Shown one piece after another: positions 52,871 through 61,202 of a DNA stretch of 64,000 nucleotides. Below the pieces are notes generated by a model that ran no database searches, was not told the DNA's origin, and was given only the letters and a program-made list of their open reading frames with translations. Position numbers and translations under genes: made by a program. How positions within the stretch are numbered: position 1 is the stretch's first letter; each line of letters begins with the position of its first letter. Source of the stretch: an uncultured Erythrobacter sp. (GTDB taxonomy: Bacteria; Pseudomonadota; Alphaproteobacteria; Sphingomonadales; Sphingomonadaceae); NCBI GenBank assembly GCA_947488755.1, contig CANLAD010000001.1:758247-822246 (forward strand), written 5' to 3'.

Positions 52871-52962
52871 ACCTGACACATCCGACAAGGTGTCACCCTG
52901 CGATTTTTAGGGTTTAGACTTTAATTTTCAGAAGTTTGCGCCTTGTAGGGCACACCTGACAC
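52871..52962. promoter_or_regulatory. repeated TGACAC elements upstream of ppdK
   Basis: ACCTGACAC occurs at 52871-52879 and again at 52954-52962. The first also pairs with GTGTCA (52890-52895) as TGACAC-N10-GTGTCA. The elements are 15-106 bp before the ppdK start, in the promoter interval shared with the glyS 3' end. They may be binding sites for a regulator of PEP/pyruvate metabolism; no regulator is assigned. Confidence 0.4.
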
Positions 52963-52976
52963 TTATCCAACACGCT

Positions 52977-55475
52977 TCAACCCTCGATCCGGCTGAAATC
53001 GGCGACGCGGTGGACGGCATCGCGGAAGCGGGCGAGCAGGTCGAGCCGGGCTTCGCGCTTCTGAGGGTTTTCATCATTGACGGTCACATCCTCGAAAAAC
53101 GCATCGATCGGCGCGCGCAGGCTCGCAAGCGCCGCCATCGCCGCTGCAAAGTCCTCGTTTTCAATCGCCTGCGCCGCTGTCGGTTCCGCCTTCGCCAGAG
53201 CATCGATCAGCGCCTTTTCCGCCGGTTCGGGCGAGTAGGAAAGGGATTTGCCGTCCGGGTGACCGGTTTCGCGGATCGCCGCGTCGAATTCGGGCTTTCC
53301 GGCGAGCGCGAGCGGGTCTTCCTCACCGGTCTGTTCCAATTCGTCGTCATTCCCGCGAAGGCGGGAGCCCAGTTGGCCGGGTTGGTCCTCTACATTCTGG
53401 GCCCCAGCCTGCGCGGGGGTGACGGAAGAGGCAGCGTCCCACCCCTCCTTCTTGAGGATATTAGCCGCGCGCTTGTACCCGGCGAGCAAGTTCTCGCCGT
53501 CCTCGGTTTCGACGAAGGATTGCAGGGCCTTCACGCGGGCGAGTAGGCGAACGAGGTCGTCCTCGCCCCCAAGCGCAAACACAGCGTCGATCAGGTCGTG
53601 ACGTACGCCCGCCTCGCGCTGCTGGACCTTGAGGCGGTCGGCGAGGAAGTCGAGGAGATTCCCTTGCGTCTGAGGTAACGACAAAAGTTTGGCGTCTGTA
53701 ATTTGAGGACGTTCTCCGTCAGCGACCTTCATGTTTCGCATCAACACAAGGGGCTCGCCGCCATATCTTCCAATCTGATCAGGAGTAACGACCGCCATGT
53801 CTTTTAGCCGGGAACTCACGCGCGCCGTCAGGAAGCGATAATTATCCTTCCAGACCGACAAACCCATCATTGCGTGTTTGACTGCATCATACACGCCAAC
53901 GCGAAGGTTGTTGCGCTCGAGCAGCATCAGAACTGCAATGCTGGCGCGTCGAAGCGCGAACGGGTCTTTTGATCCGGTAGGCGCCTGATCAAGAGGGAAG
54001 AAACCAGCAGCAAGCGTATCCAACTTATCCGCCAGCGACACCGCCACGGTCACCGGCGCAGTCGGCACGTCATCCCCCTGCCCCACCGGCTTGTAGTGGT
54101 CGCGGATCGCGTCGGCGACTTCCTGCGGCAGGCCTTCCTTCTCGGCGTAATAGCCGCCCATCACGCCCTGCAATTCGGGAAACTCGCCGACCATTTCGGT
54201 AACAAGATCGGCCTTGCACAGACGCGCCGCCTGTTCGGCGAGATCGGCTAGATGCTTCTTCGTCATTCCAGCGGAAGCTGGGATCTGCTGCTGGCCGGAG
54301 GAGCCTCCAACGGCGGTCCCAGTTTTCGCTGGGACGATGACATCGGATTCAACCAGCCACCGCGCCAGCTTGGCCACCCGGTCAACCTTGTCGGCGACCG
54401 TGCCCAGCTTCTCGTGGAAGGTGATCCGCTCCAGCCCCTCGGCGTGCTGTTCGAGCGTCTTCTTCTGGTCCAGTTCCCAGAAGAACCGCGCATCGGAGAG
54501 TCGCGCGGCGAGTACCTTGCGGTTGCCATCCACCACCACGTCCGGATTGGCGGGGGCGATGTTGGCGGTGCACACGAAGGCGTTGGCGAGGCGGTTTTCG
54601 CCATCATTCGCCGCGTCCTCGCACACGAAATACTTCTGGTTCACCCGCGCGGTGAGCTGGATCACCTCGGGCGGCACATCGAGGAAGTCCTCGTCGAAAC
54701 GGCCGAGCAGCGGCACCGGCCATTCGGTCAGCCCGGCATTCTCGATCGCCAACCCCTCGTCCTCGACCAGCGCGAGACCGGCGGCCTGCGCGGCCTCCTT
54801 GGCACCGGTACGGATACGGTCCGCGCGTTCCTCGTGATCGACGATGACGGAGGCCTCGCGCAGTTTGGTCGCGTAATCGTCCGGATTGTCGATCGCGATG
54901 GGTCTGGCGGAGTGGAAGCGGTGCCCGTAGGTCTCGCGACCACTGGCGAGCCCATCCAGCACCACCGGCACCACTTCGCCATCGAGCAGCGCGACAATGC
55001 CGGACAGCGGCCGCACCCAGCGCAGGCTTTCCGAGCTGATCGACCCCTCGCCCCAACGCATGGATTTGGGCCAGGAGAAATCGCGGATGATCGCGGGGAT
55101 CGCGGCGGCGAGTAGGTCGGCAACCTGTTGCCCGGGCTTTTCGATCACCGCGAACCAGGTGTCGCGCCCCTTCACGTCGCGCTTCTCGAGGTCTTCGCGA
55201 GCGACGTTGTTCTTGCGGCAAAAGCCGTCCACCGCCTTGTCCGGCGCGCCGACGGGTGGACCCTTAGCCTCCTCGCGCGTGGCTTCCGTCGCCACGGGAA
55301 GGTCGCGGGCGATCAGGGCGAGGCGGCGCGGGGTGGACCAGACGGCGATGTCGCCCGGCGTCACGTTGGCTGCCTCCAGCTCGCGGCGGAACAGCTTTTC
55401 CAGCTCGCCGCGGGCGCCCGCCTGCATACGGGCGGGGATTTCTTCGGAGCGTAGCTCGAGGAGGAAGTCAGGCAT
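52977..55475 (-). CDS. glyS: glycyl-tRNA synthetase beta subunit with two repeat-derived insertions
   Basis: This is the beta subunit of the alpha2-beta2 glycyl-tRNA synthetase, which includes the HD-like and anticodon-binding domains. The 832 residues are clearly longer than the usual about 690. N-terminal PDFLLELRSEEIPARM, VNQKYFVCED and the C-terminal anticodon-binding region are normal. Residues 379-405 and 685-710 are encoded by palindromic repeats of the GTCATTCC family, in frame and without stops. Another unusual, lower-GC stretch of about 60 residues (534-600) precedes LLDFLADRLKVQQREAG. The insertions fall between conserved blocks, so the enzyme is probably functional. It is followed on the same strand by ppdK, and glyQ lies upstream. 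Confidence 0.93.
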   Translation of the reverse strand: MPDFLLELRSEEIPARMQAGARGELEKLFRRELEAANVTPGDIAVWSTPRRLALIARDLPVATEATREEAKGPPVGAPDKAVDGFCRKNNVAREDLEKRDVKGRDTWFAVIEKPGQQVADLLAAAIPAIIRDFSWPKSMRWGEGSISSESLRWVRPLSGIVALLDGEVVPVVLDGLASGRETYGHRFHSARPIAIDNPDDYATKLREASVIVDHEERADRIRTGAKEAAQAAGLALVEDEGLAIENAGLTEWPVPLLGRFDEDFLDVPPEVIQLTARVNQKYFVCEDAANDGENRLANAFVCTANIAPANPDVVVDGNRKVLAARLSDARFFWELDQKKTLEQHAEGLERITFHEKLGTVADKVDRVAKLARWLVESDVIVPAKTGTAVGGSSGQQQIPASAGMTKKHLADLAEQAARLCKADLVTEMVGEFPELQGVMGGYYAEKEGLPQEVADAIRDHYKPVGQGDDVPTAPVTVAVSLADKLDTLAAGFFPLDQAPTGSKDPFALRRASIAVLMLLERNNLRVGVYDAVKHAMMGLSVWKDNYRFLTARVSSRLKDMAVVTPDQIGRYGGEPLVLMRNMKVADGERPQITDAKLLSLPQTQGNLLDFLADRLKVQQREAGVRHDLIDAVFALGGEDDLVRLLARVKALQSFVETEDGENLLAGYKRAANILKKEGWDAASSVTPAQAGAQNVEDQPGQLGSRLRGNDDELEQTGEEDPLALAGKPEFDAAIRETGHPDGKSLSYSPEPAEKALIDALAKAEPTAAQAIENEDFAAAMAALASLRAPIDAFFEDVTVNDENPQKREARLDLLARFRDAVHRVADFSRIEG
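53346..53423. repeat. palindromic repeat inserted in glyS (copy 2)
   Basis: 78 bp, exactly 26 codons (glyS residues 685-710). The arms 53346-53372 (GTCATTCCCGCGAAGGCGGG...) and 53397-53423 are imperfect inverted copies; on the coding strand it starts GTCACCCCCGCGCAGG and ends GGGAATGAC. The encoded protein reads VTPAQAGAQ ... SRLRGND, the hallmark translation of this repeat family seen in other proteobacteria. Confidence 0.85.
54261..54341. repeat. palindromic repeat inserted in glyS (copy 1)
   Basis: 81 bp, exactly 27 codons (glyS residues 379-405). Coding-strand arms GTCATCGTCCCAGCGAAAAC and, at the other end, a copy of GTCATTCCAGCGGAAGCTGG read in reverse complement form an imperfect inverted repeat with internal CCCAG/CTGGG palindromes. 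Encodes VIVPAKTGTA ... QIPASAGMT. The phase preserves the glyS frame. Confidence 0.85.
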
Positions 55476-55518
55476 GGGGGCTTCCGTTCACGCCGTTGCA
55501 AGGAGCCGCAGGTGACCT

Positions 55519-55570
55519 GGCAATCCAGTCCCGCCGGTACTGGATTGCTTCGCTTCGCTCGCAATGACGG
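55519..55570. repeat. palindromic intergenic repeat, CGTCATTGCGAG type (partial copy)
   Basis: CAATCCAGT (55521-55529) and ACTGGATTG (55539-55547) flank CCCGCCGGT. The right arm continues GCTTCGCTTCGCTCGCAATGACGG to 55570, the same sequence as the element at 33848-33936, while the left arm is shortened. It lies between glyS and glyQ and could form a hairpin in the glyQ-glyS transcript. Confidence 0.8.
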
Positions 55571-55580
55571 CTAAATTGGG

Positions 55581-56543
55581 TCACAGCGTCCACCCCGGGA
55601 ACTTCGCTTCCCATTCCGGCGCCATCATCTCGGCGTATTTCTCGCAGGACGAGCGGGCCAGATCGCGCACTCGGCCCATGTAGCTCGCCCGCTCCTGCAC
55701 GCTGATTACCCCGCGTGCCTGCAACAGGTTGAAGATGTGGCTCGCGTCGATCGCCTGCTCATACGCGGCAATCGGCACGTCGCTGTCGAGCGCATTGCGG
55801 CATTCGGCCTCCGCCTTGGCGAACAGGTCGAACAGGCCATCGGTATCGGCGACCTCGAAGTTCCATTTCGACATCTGCCGCTCGTTTTCCAGGAACACCT
55901 CGCCATAAGAAACGCCGCGTCCGTTGAAATCGAGATCGTAGACGCTGTCGACGCCCTGAATGTACATCGCAAGCCGCTCCAGCCCGTAGGTCAGTTCGCC
56001 CGCGACCGGCTTGCAATCGAAGCCGCCCATCTGCTGGAAATAGGTGAATTGCGTCACCTCCATCCCGTCGCACCAGACCTCCCAGCCAAGACCCCATGCG
56101 CCGAGCGTTGGCGATTCCCAGTCATCCTCGACGAAGCGGATGTCGTGGCGCAGCGGATCGATGCCGATGGCGCGCAGGCTGCCGAGGTAAAGCTCCTGAA
56201 TGTCGCCGGGCGAGGGCTTCAGGATGACCTGATATTGGTAGTAGTGCTGGAGCCGGTTGGGGTTCTCGCCATAGCGCCCATCGGTCGGGCGCCGGCAGGG
56301 CTGGACGAAGGCGGCGTTCCACGGCTCCGGGCCGAGCGCGCGCAGGGTCGTCGCGGTATGAAACGTCCCCGCCCCCATCCGCATGTCATACGGTTGCAGG
56401 ATAACGCACCCCGCCGCCGCCCAGAAATCGTGCAACGTCAGGATCATGTCCTGAAACGAGCGCGTCGGATCGCGCCGCGGCGTGGCGGTGTCGGAAGCGC
56501 GATTGAGGGTTGGCGGTGTAGCGGGCGTCATCGCGCGCGCCAT
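55581..56543 (-). CDS. glyQ: glycyl-tRNA synthetase alpha subunit
   Basis: This catalytic alpha subunit of the alpha2-beta2 enzyme forms glycyl-adenylate. It has 320 residues from ATG 56543. The conserved core [20 protein letters not shown] and [20 protein letters not shown] is the class II site, followed by [17 protein letters not shown]. Starts at 56585 (GTG), 56543 and 56531 are in frame; residues before SFQDMI are poorly conserved. glyS follows 105 bp downstream, interrupted by a palindromic repeat. Confidence 0.95.
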   Translation of the reverse strand: MARAMTPATPPTLNRASDTATPRRDPTRSFQDMILTLHDFWAAAGCVILQPYDMRMGAGTFHTATTLRALGPEPWNAAFVQPCRRPTDGRYGENPNRLQHYYQYQVILKPSPGDIQELYLGSLRAIGIDPLRHDIRFVEDDWESPTLGAWGLGWEVWCDGMEVTQFTYFQQMGGFDCKPVAGELTYGLERLAMYIQGVDSVYDLDFNGRGVSYGEVFLENERQMSKWNFEVADTDGLFDLFAKAEAECRNALDSDVPIAAYEQAIDASHIFNLLQARGVISVQERASYMGRVRDLARSSCEKYAEMMAPEWEAKFPGWTL

Positions 56544-56711
56544 GACGGATGGCGGTTTCAGCGTCAACTCGGTGGGCGCTTGCACAGTTGAGCATGGTCA
56601 TCGAAAGAGAGGTGGTCTGTTCGCGATGCGCGTCAGCACAGTCTCGATTGCAGGCGTTCAACATTGCGTCACGAAATGGCTTTAGAACACTAGGTTGAAA
56701 GGAAACCGCAC

Positions 56712-57644
56712 ATGAAACTCACTCCCTTCCTTACGTCCTCCACCGCAGCTTTCGCCCTCTTCGTTGGAAGCCCCGCCCTTGCCGATGCGCATATGGACGC
56801 GTCTGCCGACGTTGCCGAGGACATGGCCGAGCTGCCTTCCGGTCCCGAAGGCCCGGCGCTGTGGAAGGTCGCGGATGATGACACGACGATCTATCTGTTC
56901 GGCACGGTTCATATCATGCCCAAGGAAATCCAGTGGTACGATGCCGAGATCGCAGAGGCGCTGGCCGCTTCCGACACCGTCGTCACCGAGCTCAAGATGG
57001 ACCCTGCAAGCGAAGCCGCGATGCAGCAGCTCGCCATGCAGCAGGGGATGTTCACCGACGGCACGACGCTGCGCTCGCTTTTGAGCGAAGAGCAGGTCAC
57101 GGCTTACGAGGCCGCGCTGGCGGGCCTCGGTGTCCCCGCGGCTGCCTTTGACGGGTTCGAGCCTTGGATGGCCGGCCTCACGCTTTCCATGCTTCCGGTG
57201 ATGCAGCAGGGATACGATCTGGAATCAGGCGTCGACAATGTGATTCTTGGCAAAGCGGGTGAAAAGCCTGCGGACGCCTTGGAAACAGCCGAATTCCAGC
57301 TCGGCCTGTTCGATGGGCTGCCGCAGGAAAAGCAGGTCGAATTCCTGATGGAAGCGGTGGAAGCTGTGCCCAGCGCAAAGGAGACGATCGACGCGATGGT
57401 CGCCGAATGGGTCGAGGGCGATGCCGATGGACTGGCCGTGGTGATGAACGAAAATCTCGACGACCCGGAACTGGCCGAGGCACTGCTGTATACCCGCAAT
57501 GCGAACTGGGCGGACTGGATCGCCACGCGGCTGGACGAACCGGGCACGGTCTTCATCGCGGTCGGTGCCGGGCATCTGGCGGGCGAGCGCAGCGTGCAGG
57601 ACTACCTTGCGCAGCGCGAGATCGAAACGACACGCGTCCAATAA
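56712..57644 (+). CDS. TraB/GumN family protein
   Basis: This 310-residue, probably periplasmic protein has a signal peptide at 1-25 (ends ALADA). Family motifs: FGTVHIMP at about 63-70, an acidic/Glu patch VTELKMDP, RNANWADWIATRL and the C-terminal GAGHLAGERSV. It is related to the Tiki metalloprotease superfamily, in which the two His/Glu-containing motifs bind metal; no protease activity is shown for bacterial members. GAAAGGAAACC precedes the ATG. It is divergent from glyQ. Confidence 0.9.
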   Translation: MKLTPFLTSSTAAFALFVGSPALADAHMDASADVAEDMAELPSGPEGPALWKVADDDTTIYLFGTVHIMPKEIQWYDAEIAEALAASDTVVTELKMDPASEAAMQQLAMQQGMFTDGTTLRSLLSEEQVTAYEAALAGLGVPAAAFDGFEPWMAGLTLSMLPVMQQGYDLESGVDNVILGKAGEKPADALETAEFQLGLFDGLPQEKQVEFLMEAVEAVPSAKETIDAMVAEWVEGDADGLAVVMNENLDDPELAEALLYTRNANWADWIATRLDEPGTVFIAVGAGHLAGERSVQDYLAQREIETTRVQ

Positions 57645-57657
57645 CATAAGCAAACAC

Positions 57658-57686
57658 GCCGGGGCGGCGGACCGCGTCGCCCCGGC
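57658..57686 (+). terminator. GC-rich hairpin after the TraB/GumN gene
   Basis: GCCGGGGCG (57658-57666) pairs with CGCCCCGGC (57678-57686). It lies 14 bp after the stop. No T-run follows, so it may be a processing or pause hairpin rather than a terminator. Confidence 0.5.
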
Positions 57687-57803
57687 AAATTGCTTGCCAA
57701 ACTTCGCGCGCCGCTCTAATGACTGCGCGCTTCGGCGCTCTGGTCATCCCTGGAGGCGGCGCGCCGGTGACTTTTTTCAAACACGCATTCGAAAGGCACT
57801 GAT

Positions 57804-58496
57804 ATGAGCGATGCTCTGACGTTGCCGGCCGAACGCCGCGAACGGGCTGGCAAGGGAGCCGCCCGAGCACTTCGCCGCGAAGGTCGGATCCCCGCTGTCA
57901 TCTATGGCGGCAAGGAAGAACCCACCCCGATCCACCTCGAGGAGAAGGAACTGGTCAAGCAATTGATGACCGGCCACTTCATGAACTCGATCGTTCAGGT
58001 CGAAGTGGACGGCAAGCCGGTCCGCACGATCCCGAAGGACGTGGCGCTCGATCCGGTTAATGATCGCCCCATTCACGCCGATTTCTTCCGTCTGTCCAAG
58101 GACGCGAAGATCGAGGTTGAAGTGCCTGTCGTCTTCCTCAACGAGGAGGGATCGCCCGGCCTGAAGAAGGGCGGCGTGCTCAACGTCGTGCGTCACGAGC
58201 TCGAGCTGGTCTGCCAGTCGGACAAGATCCCCGACCAGATCGAAATCGACCTTACCGGCAAGGAAGTGGGCGACTCGATCCATATCAGCGAAGTCGACCT
58301 TCCCGACGGCAGCGAGAGTGCGATCACCGATCGCGATTTCACCATCGCCACCCTCGTCGCCCCGTCCGCTCTCAAGAAGGAAGAGGAAGAAGGCGACGAA
58401 GAGGAAATCCCAGCAGACGGCGTTGCCGCGACCGAACAGGGTCCGGACGACGACGCTGCGCAGGAACAGGAAGACAAGGCGCCCGACGGCGAATAA
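57804..58496 (+). CDS. rplY: 50S ribosomal protein L25/general stress protein Ctc
   Basis: This 5S rRNA-binding protein has 230 residues: an N-terminal L25 domain (about 1-95, with [20 protein letters not shown]) and a C-terminal TL5/Ctc domain, ending in a very acidic tail of about 45 residues ([16 protein letters not shown]). It forms part of the 50S central protuberance. It is followed by a strong hairpin terminator and upstream of pth, a common neighbour in bacteria. Confidence 0.95.
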   Translation: MSDALTLPAERRERAGKGAARALRREGRIPAVIYGGKEEPTPIHLEEKELVKQLMTGHFMNSIVQVEVDGKPVRTIPKDVALDPVNDRPIHADFFRLSKDAKIEVEVPVVFLNEEGSPGLKKGGVLNVVRHELELVCQSDKIPDQIEIDLTGKEVGDSIHISEVDLPDGSESAITDRDFTIATLVAPSALKKEEEEGDEEEIPADGVAATEQGPDDDAAQEQEDKAPDGE

Positions 58497-58521
58497 TCGC
58501 GCGCTCTTCGACGTTATCACC

Positions 58522-58557
58522 AAGAACGCCGGGCTGGAGAACCAGTCCGGCGTTCTT
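58522..58557 (+). terminator. hairpin terminator after rplY
   Basis: AAGAACGCCGG (58522-58532) pairs perfectly with CCGGCGTTCTT (58547-58557); the apex continues CTGG-AGAA-CCAG to give about 16 bp with one G-T pair. No long T-run follows (GCTTGTGG). It probably ends or attenuates the rplY message. Confidence 0.7.
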
Positions 58558-58607
58558 GCTTGTGGATAGCAGGTTCAGTCCGCTGGACGGTCAGGCGGAG
58601 ATGGTTC

Positions 58608-59114
58608 GTGAAGCGGATAATGATCGTAGGTCCATGCGGAAGCGGGAAATCGACGCTTGCCGTGCGTCTCGGTGGCCTGCTCGGCATCCCGTCCTTCCAC
58701 TTGGATCAATTGGCATGGTCGCCGGGATGGAGAGAAAGTCCGGAAGCCGACTGGCGACCGGAGCTGCAACGGATCGTCGCGCTCGATCGATGGATCATAG
58801 ATGGAAACGACGCGGGAACCATACCCTTGCGCCTTGCCAGAGCGGACACCGTCATTTTCCTGGAGTTCACGCCGATGGTGTGTCTGTGGCGGGTGGTGAA
58901 ACGGATCGTATCGAACCGGGGCAGGACGCGTTTCGACATGGCTCCGGATTGCCCCGAGCGGGTAGATCTTTCCTTCCTGTATTACGTTGCCACCTGGAAC
59001 CGAGGCCCTCGCAAGCGGGTCGAGAAAAAGCTCGAAGAGGCTGACCACGAAATCGTGCATTTGGCGTCCCCGCGCGCTCTTGAGGATTGGCTGCGCCGGA
59101 CTATCGCCGACTGA
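58608..59114 (+). CDS. P-loop kinase-like protein (adenylate kinase/FlaR-type)
   Basis: The 168 residues carry an N-terminal Walker A GPCGSGKST (residues 7-15), FHLDQLAWSPGWRE as the typical DNA-topology-modulation/FlaR loop and a lid region with DGNDAGTIPLRL. The substrate nucleotide is unknown. GTG 58608 is chosen because GGAG sits 7 bases upstream and the P-loop follows within a few residues; codons further upstream overlap the rplY terminator. Confidence 0.82.
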   Translation: MKRIMIVGPCGSGKSTLAVRLGGLLGIPSFHLDQLAWSPGWRESPEADWRPELQRIVALDRWIIDGNDAGTIPLRLARADTVIFLEFTPMVCLWRVVKRIVSNRGRTRFDMAPDCPERVDLSFLYYVATWNRGPRKRVEKKLEEADHEIVHLASPRALEDWLRRTIAD

Positions 59115-59167
59115 GCCAATTCTTTCCCGTCCTTGCTCACGCAGTATCAGGCTTTATGGCGCACCCC

Positions 59168-59737
59168 ATGCAAATCTGGACAGGCCTTGGAAATCCCGGA
59201 CCGCGCTATGCGATGCACCGGCACAATGTCGGCTTCATGGCGATGGACGTCATCGCCGAGATGCACGATTTCGGTCCCGTCCAGAAGAAGTTTTCCGGCT
59301 GGGTGCAGGAAGGGCGGATCGGTAATACCAAGGTGCTGTTGCTGAAGCCCGCGACCTTCATGAACGAAAGCGGGCGCAGCGTCGGCGAAGCGATGCGGTT
59401 CTACAAGCTCGAGCTGGATGCGCTCACCGTCTTTCACGACGAACTCGACCTCGCGCCGTTCAAGGTCAAGGTGAAGCAGGGCGGCGGAACGGCCGGGCAC
59501 AATGGCCTGCGCTCGATCGACAAGCATCTCGGAGCCGACTTTCGCCGCGTGCGCATCGGGATCGGCCATCCGGGGCACAAGCACCGGGTGACCGGCCACG
59601 TGCTTGGCAATTATGCCAAGGCCGAGCAGGACGATCTGGTCGCGATGCTCGGCGCGATCGCGGCGGAGGCGGAATGGCTCGCGCGCGGCGATGATCCCCG
59701 TTTCATGAGCGATGTGGCACTGCGCTTGCAGGGATAG
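59168..59737 (+). CDS. pth: peptidyl-tRNA hydrolase
   Basis: This enzyme frees tRNA from peptidyl-tRNA that drops off the ribosome. Its 189 residues show N-terminal WTGLGNPGPRYAMHRHNVGF with the catalytic His, LLKPATFMNESG, and the Asp-containing VFHDELDL and GTAGHNGLRSI motifs. ATG 59168 fits the family start; ATG 59156 is alternative. The preceding gene ends 53 bp upstream. Confidence 0.96.
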   Translation: MQIWTGLGNPGPRYAMHRHNVGFMAMDVIAEMHDFGPVQKKFSGWVQEGRIGNTKVLLLKPATFMNESGRSVGEAMRFYKLELDALTVFHDELDLAPFKVKVKQGGGTAGHNGLRSIDKHLGADFRRVRIGIGHPGHKHRVTGHVLGNYAKAEQDDLVAMLGAIAAEAEWLARGDDPRFMSDVALRLQG

Positions 59738-59786
59738 GCACGCTCACTTCGCAACTTCCGCGGCCCCGATGCGTTGATCGATCAGC

Positions 59787-60095
59787 ATGAAGACAGAGAT
59801 ACGTTCCAACTGGTCGCACGCAATTCTGGTGTGCAAGAAGTGCAGCAAGAAAGCAAAAAAACGCGGTGCTCATTTCGGCAGGCAAGGCGACACCCTGCCA
59901 AAGGCGCTCAAGAAGTCGTTGGGCGCGAAGAAAGGACGCAAGGCCCCGCTCGGGCTGGTCGAGGTTTCATGCCTTGATATCTGCCCAAAGAACGGCGTCG
60001 TCCTCGTCGACACCCGGACGCCTGGCCAATGGCGCATTATCCGCCCCGACGCCGATATAGACGAACTTGCGCGCCAATTGGAAAGCGTCGAATAA
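59787..60095 (+). CDS. (2Fe-2S) ferredoxin-like (thioredoxin-fold) protein
   Basis: This 102-residue basic protein of the thioredoxin-like 2Fe-2S ferredoxin family has two ligands in C16-x2-C19 (LVCKKCSKK) and two in the SCLDICPKNGVVLVD segment (C62, C66). It may transfer electrons or act in metal/cluster trafficking. A TGATCGATCA palindrome (59774-59783) just precedes the ATG. Downstream is the exported dehydrogenase gene at 42 bp. Confidence 0.78.
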   Translation: MKTEIRSNWSHAILVCKKCSKKAKKRGAHFGRQGDTLPKALKKSLGAKKGRKAPLGLVEVSCLDICPKNGVVLVDTRTPGQWRIIRPDADIDELARQLESVE

Positions 60096-60137
60096 GGCGG
60101 TTGAACCGTCCCCAGTCTGCTGTTCGGAGACTCCGCC

Positions 60138-61133
60138 ATGCCCGACCTCAATCGCCGCACCCTGCTTGCCGGAGCCGCCGCCACCGGCGCGCTCGCCGCG
60201 ACCGCCTCCTTTGCGCAGGCCGACATGGTGGAGGCGACGCCGGACCTTTCGGGCAAAAGCATCCTCATCACCGGTTGTTCGAGCGGATTCGGGCGGTTGG
60301 GTGCGGAACACTACGCGAGGCTTGGGGCCAAGGTGTTCGCCACGATGCGCAATATGCCACGCCGGGAGGCCGACGAACTGCGGATTATGGCGCTCGATGA
60401 AAAGCTCGATCTGCAGGTGATCGAAATCGACGTCACTTCCGATGAGCAGGTCGAGAACGGCGTCAGCGAAGCGCTGATGGCGGCGGGCGGATCGCTGGAT
60501 GTGATCGTCAACAATGCGGGCATCGGCCTTACCGGCCCGATCGAGGTGCAGGACATGGAGGCGACGCGCCTGATGTTCGACACCAACGTCTATGGCCCGC
60601 ACCGGGTGGTTCGCGCCGCCCTGCCCGCGATGCGTGAGCGCGGCAGCGGTCTCATCATCCCGATCTCCAGCCAGTTGGGCAAGGTGATCGTGCCGTTCTC
60701 GGGCCAGTATTCGCCGACCAAGTTTGCGCTCGAAGCGATGAACCAGGCAATGGCCTATGAGCTGGTGCAGCATGGCATCGACGTCTCGATCGTGCAGCCC
60801 GGTGGCTATCCAACGGAAATCTGGCGCAACCGCAATCGTTACACGTCCGAGCTCAAGGCCCGCGCCGACGAGGAGCATCTGGCGGGCTATCCACAAGTGG
60901 TCGAGCGCATGGGCGAAGAGGATGGCACAGGCCGAAGCGCAGATCCGATGGACGTGCCGCGCGCGATCGCCTCGCTCATCGCCATGCCCTGCGGCACCCG
61001 CCCGATCCGCGTGCCGGTGCATCCCGGTCGCAAGCCGCAAATCGCCATCAACGAGGTAATCGATGCGACACAGATCGATTGGCTGGGCGGTTCGCGCTAT
61101 GGCCCCTTGATGAGCGCGGTTCACAGCGCGTGA
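60138..61133 (+). CDS. Tat-exported short-chain dehydrogenase/reductase
   Basis: This 331-residue SDR has N-terminal NRRTLLAGAAATGALAATA, which fits a twin-arginine (Tat) signal, so the folded enzyme may be exported with its NAD(P) cofactor. Motifs: cofactor TGCSSGFG, NNAG, catalytic Ser in SSQLG, and YSPTK (Tyr-x3-Lys). It is a classical SDR; the substrate is unknown. Cytoplasmic SDRs are the rule, making the signal unusual, though if it is a mis-start the enzyme could be cytoplasmic. Confidence 0.85.
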   Translation: MPDLNRRTLLAGAAATGALAATASFAQADMVEATPDLSGKSILITGCSSGFGRLGAEHYARLGAKVFATMRNMPRREADELRIMALDEKLDLQVIEIDVTSDEQVENGVSEALMAAGGSLDVIVNNAGIGLTGPIEVQDMEATRLMFDTNVYGPHRVVRAALPAMRERGSGLIIPISSQLGKVIVPFSGQYSPTKFALEAMNQAMAYELVQHGIDVSIVQPGGYPTEIWRNRNRYTSELKARADEEHLAGYPQVVERMGEEDGTGRSADPMDVPRAIASLIAMPCGTRPIRVPVHPGRKPQIAINEVIDATQIDWLGGSRYGPLMSAVHSA

Positions 61134-61202
61134 GCGGGCTGGCTATTGCGCCGCCCTGACGCTATCGGCGCGGGGTCTCACCAATATCGAAAGAGTTTTC
61201 CA

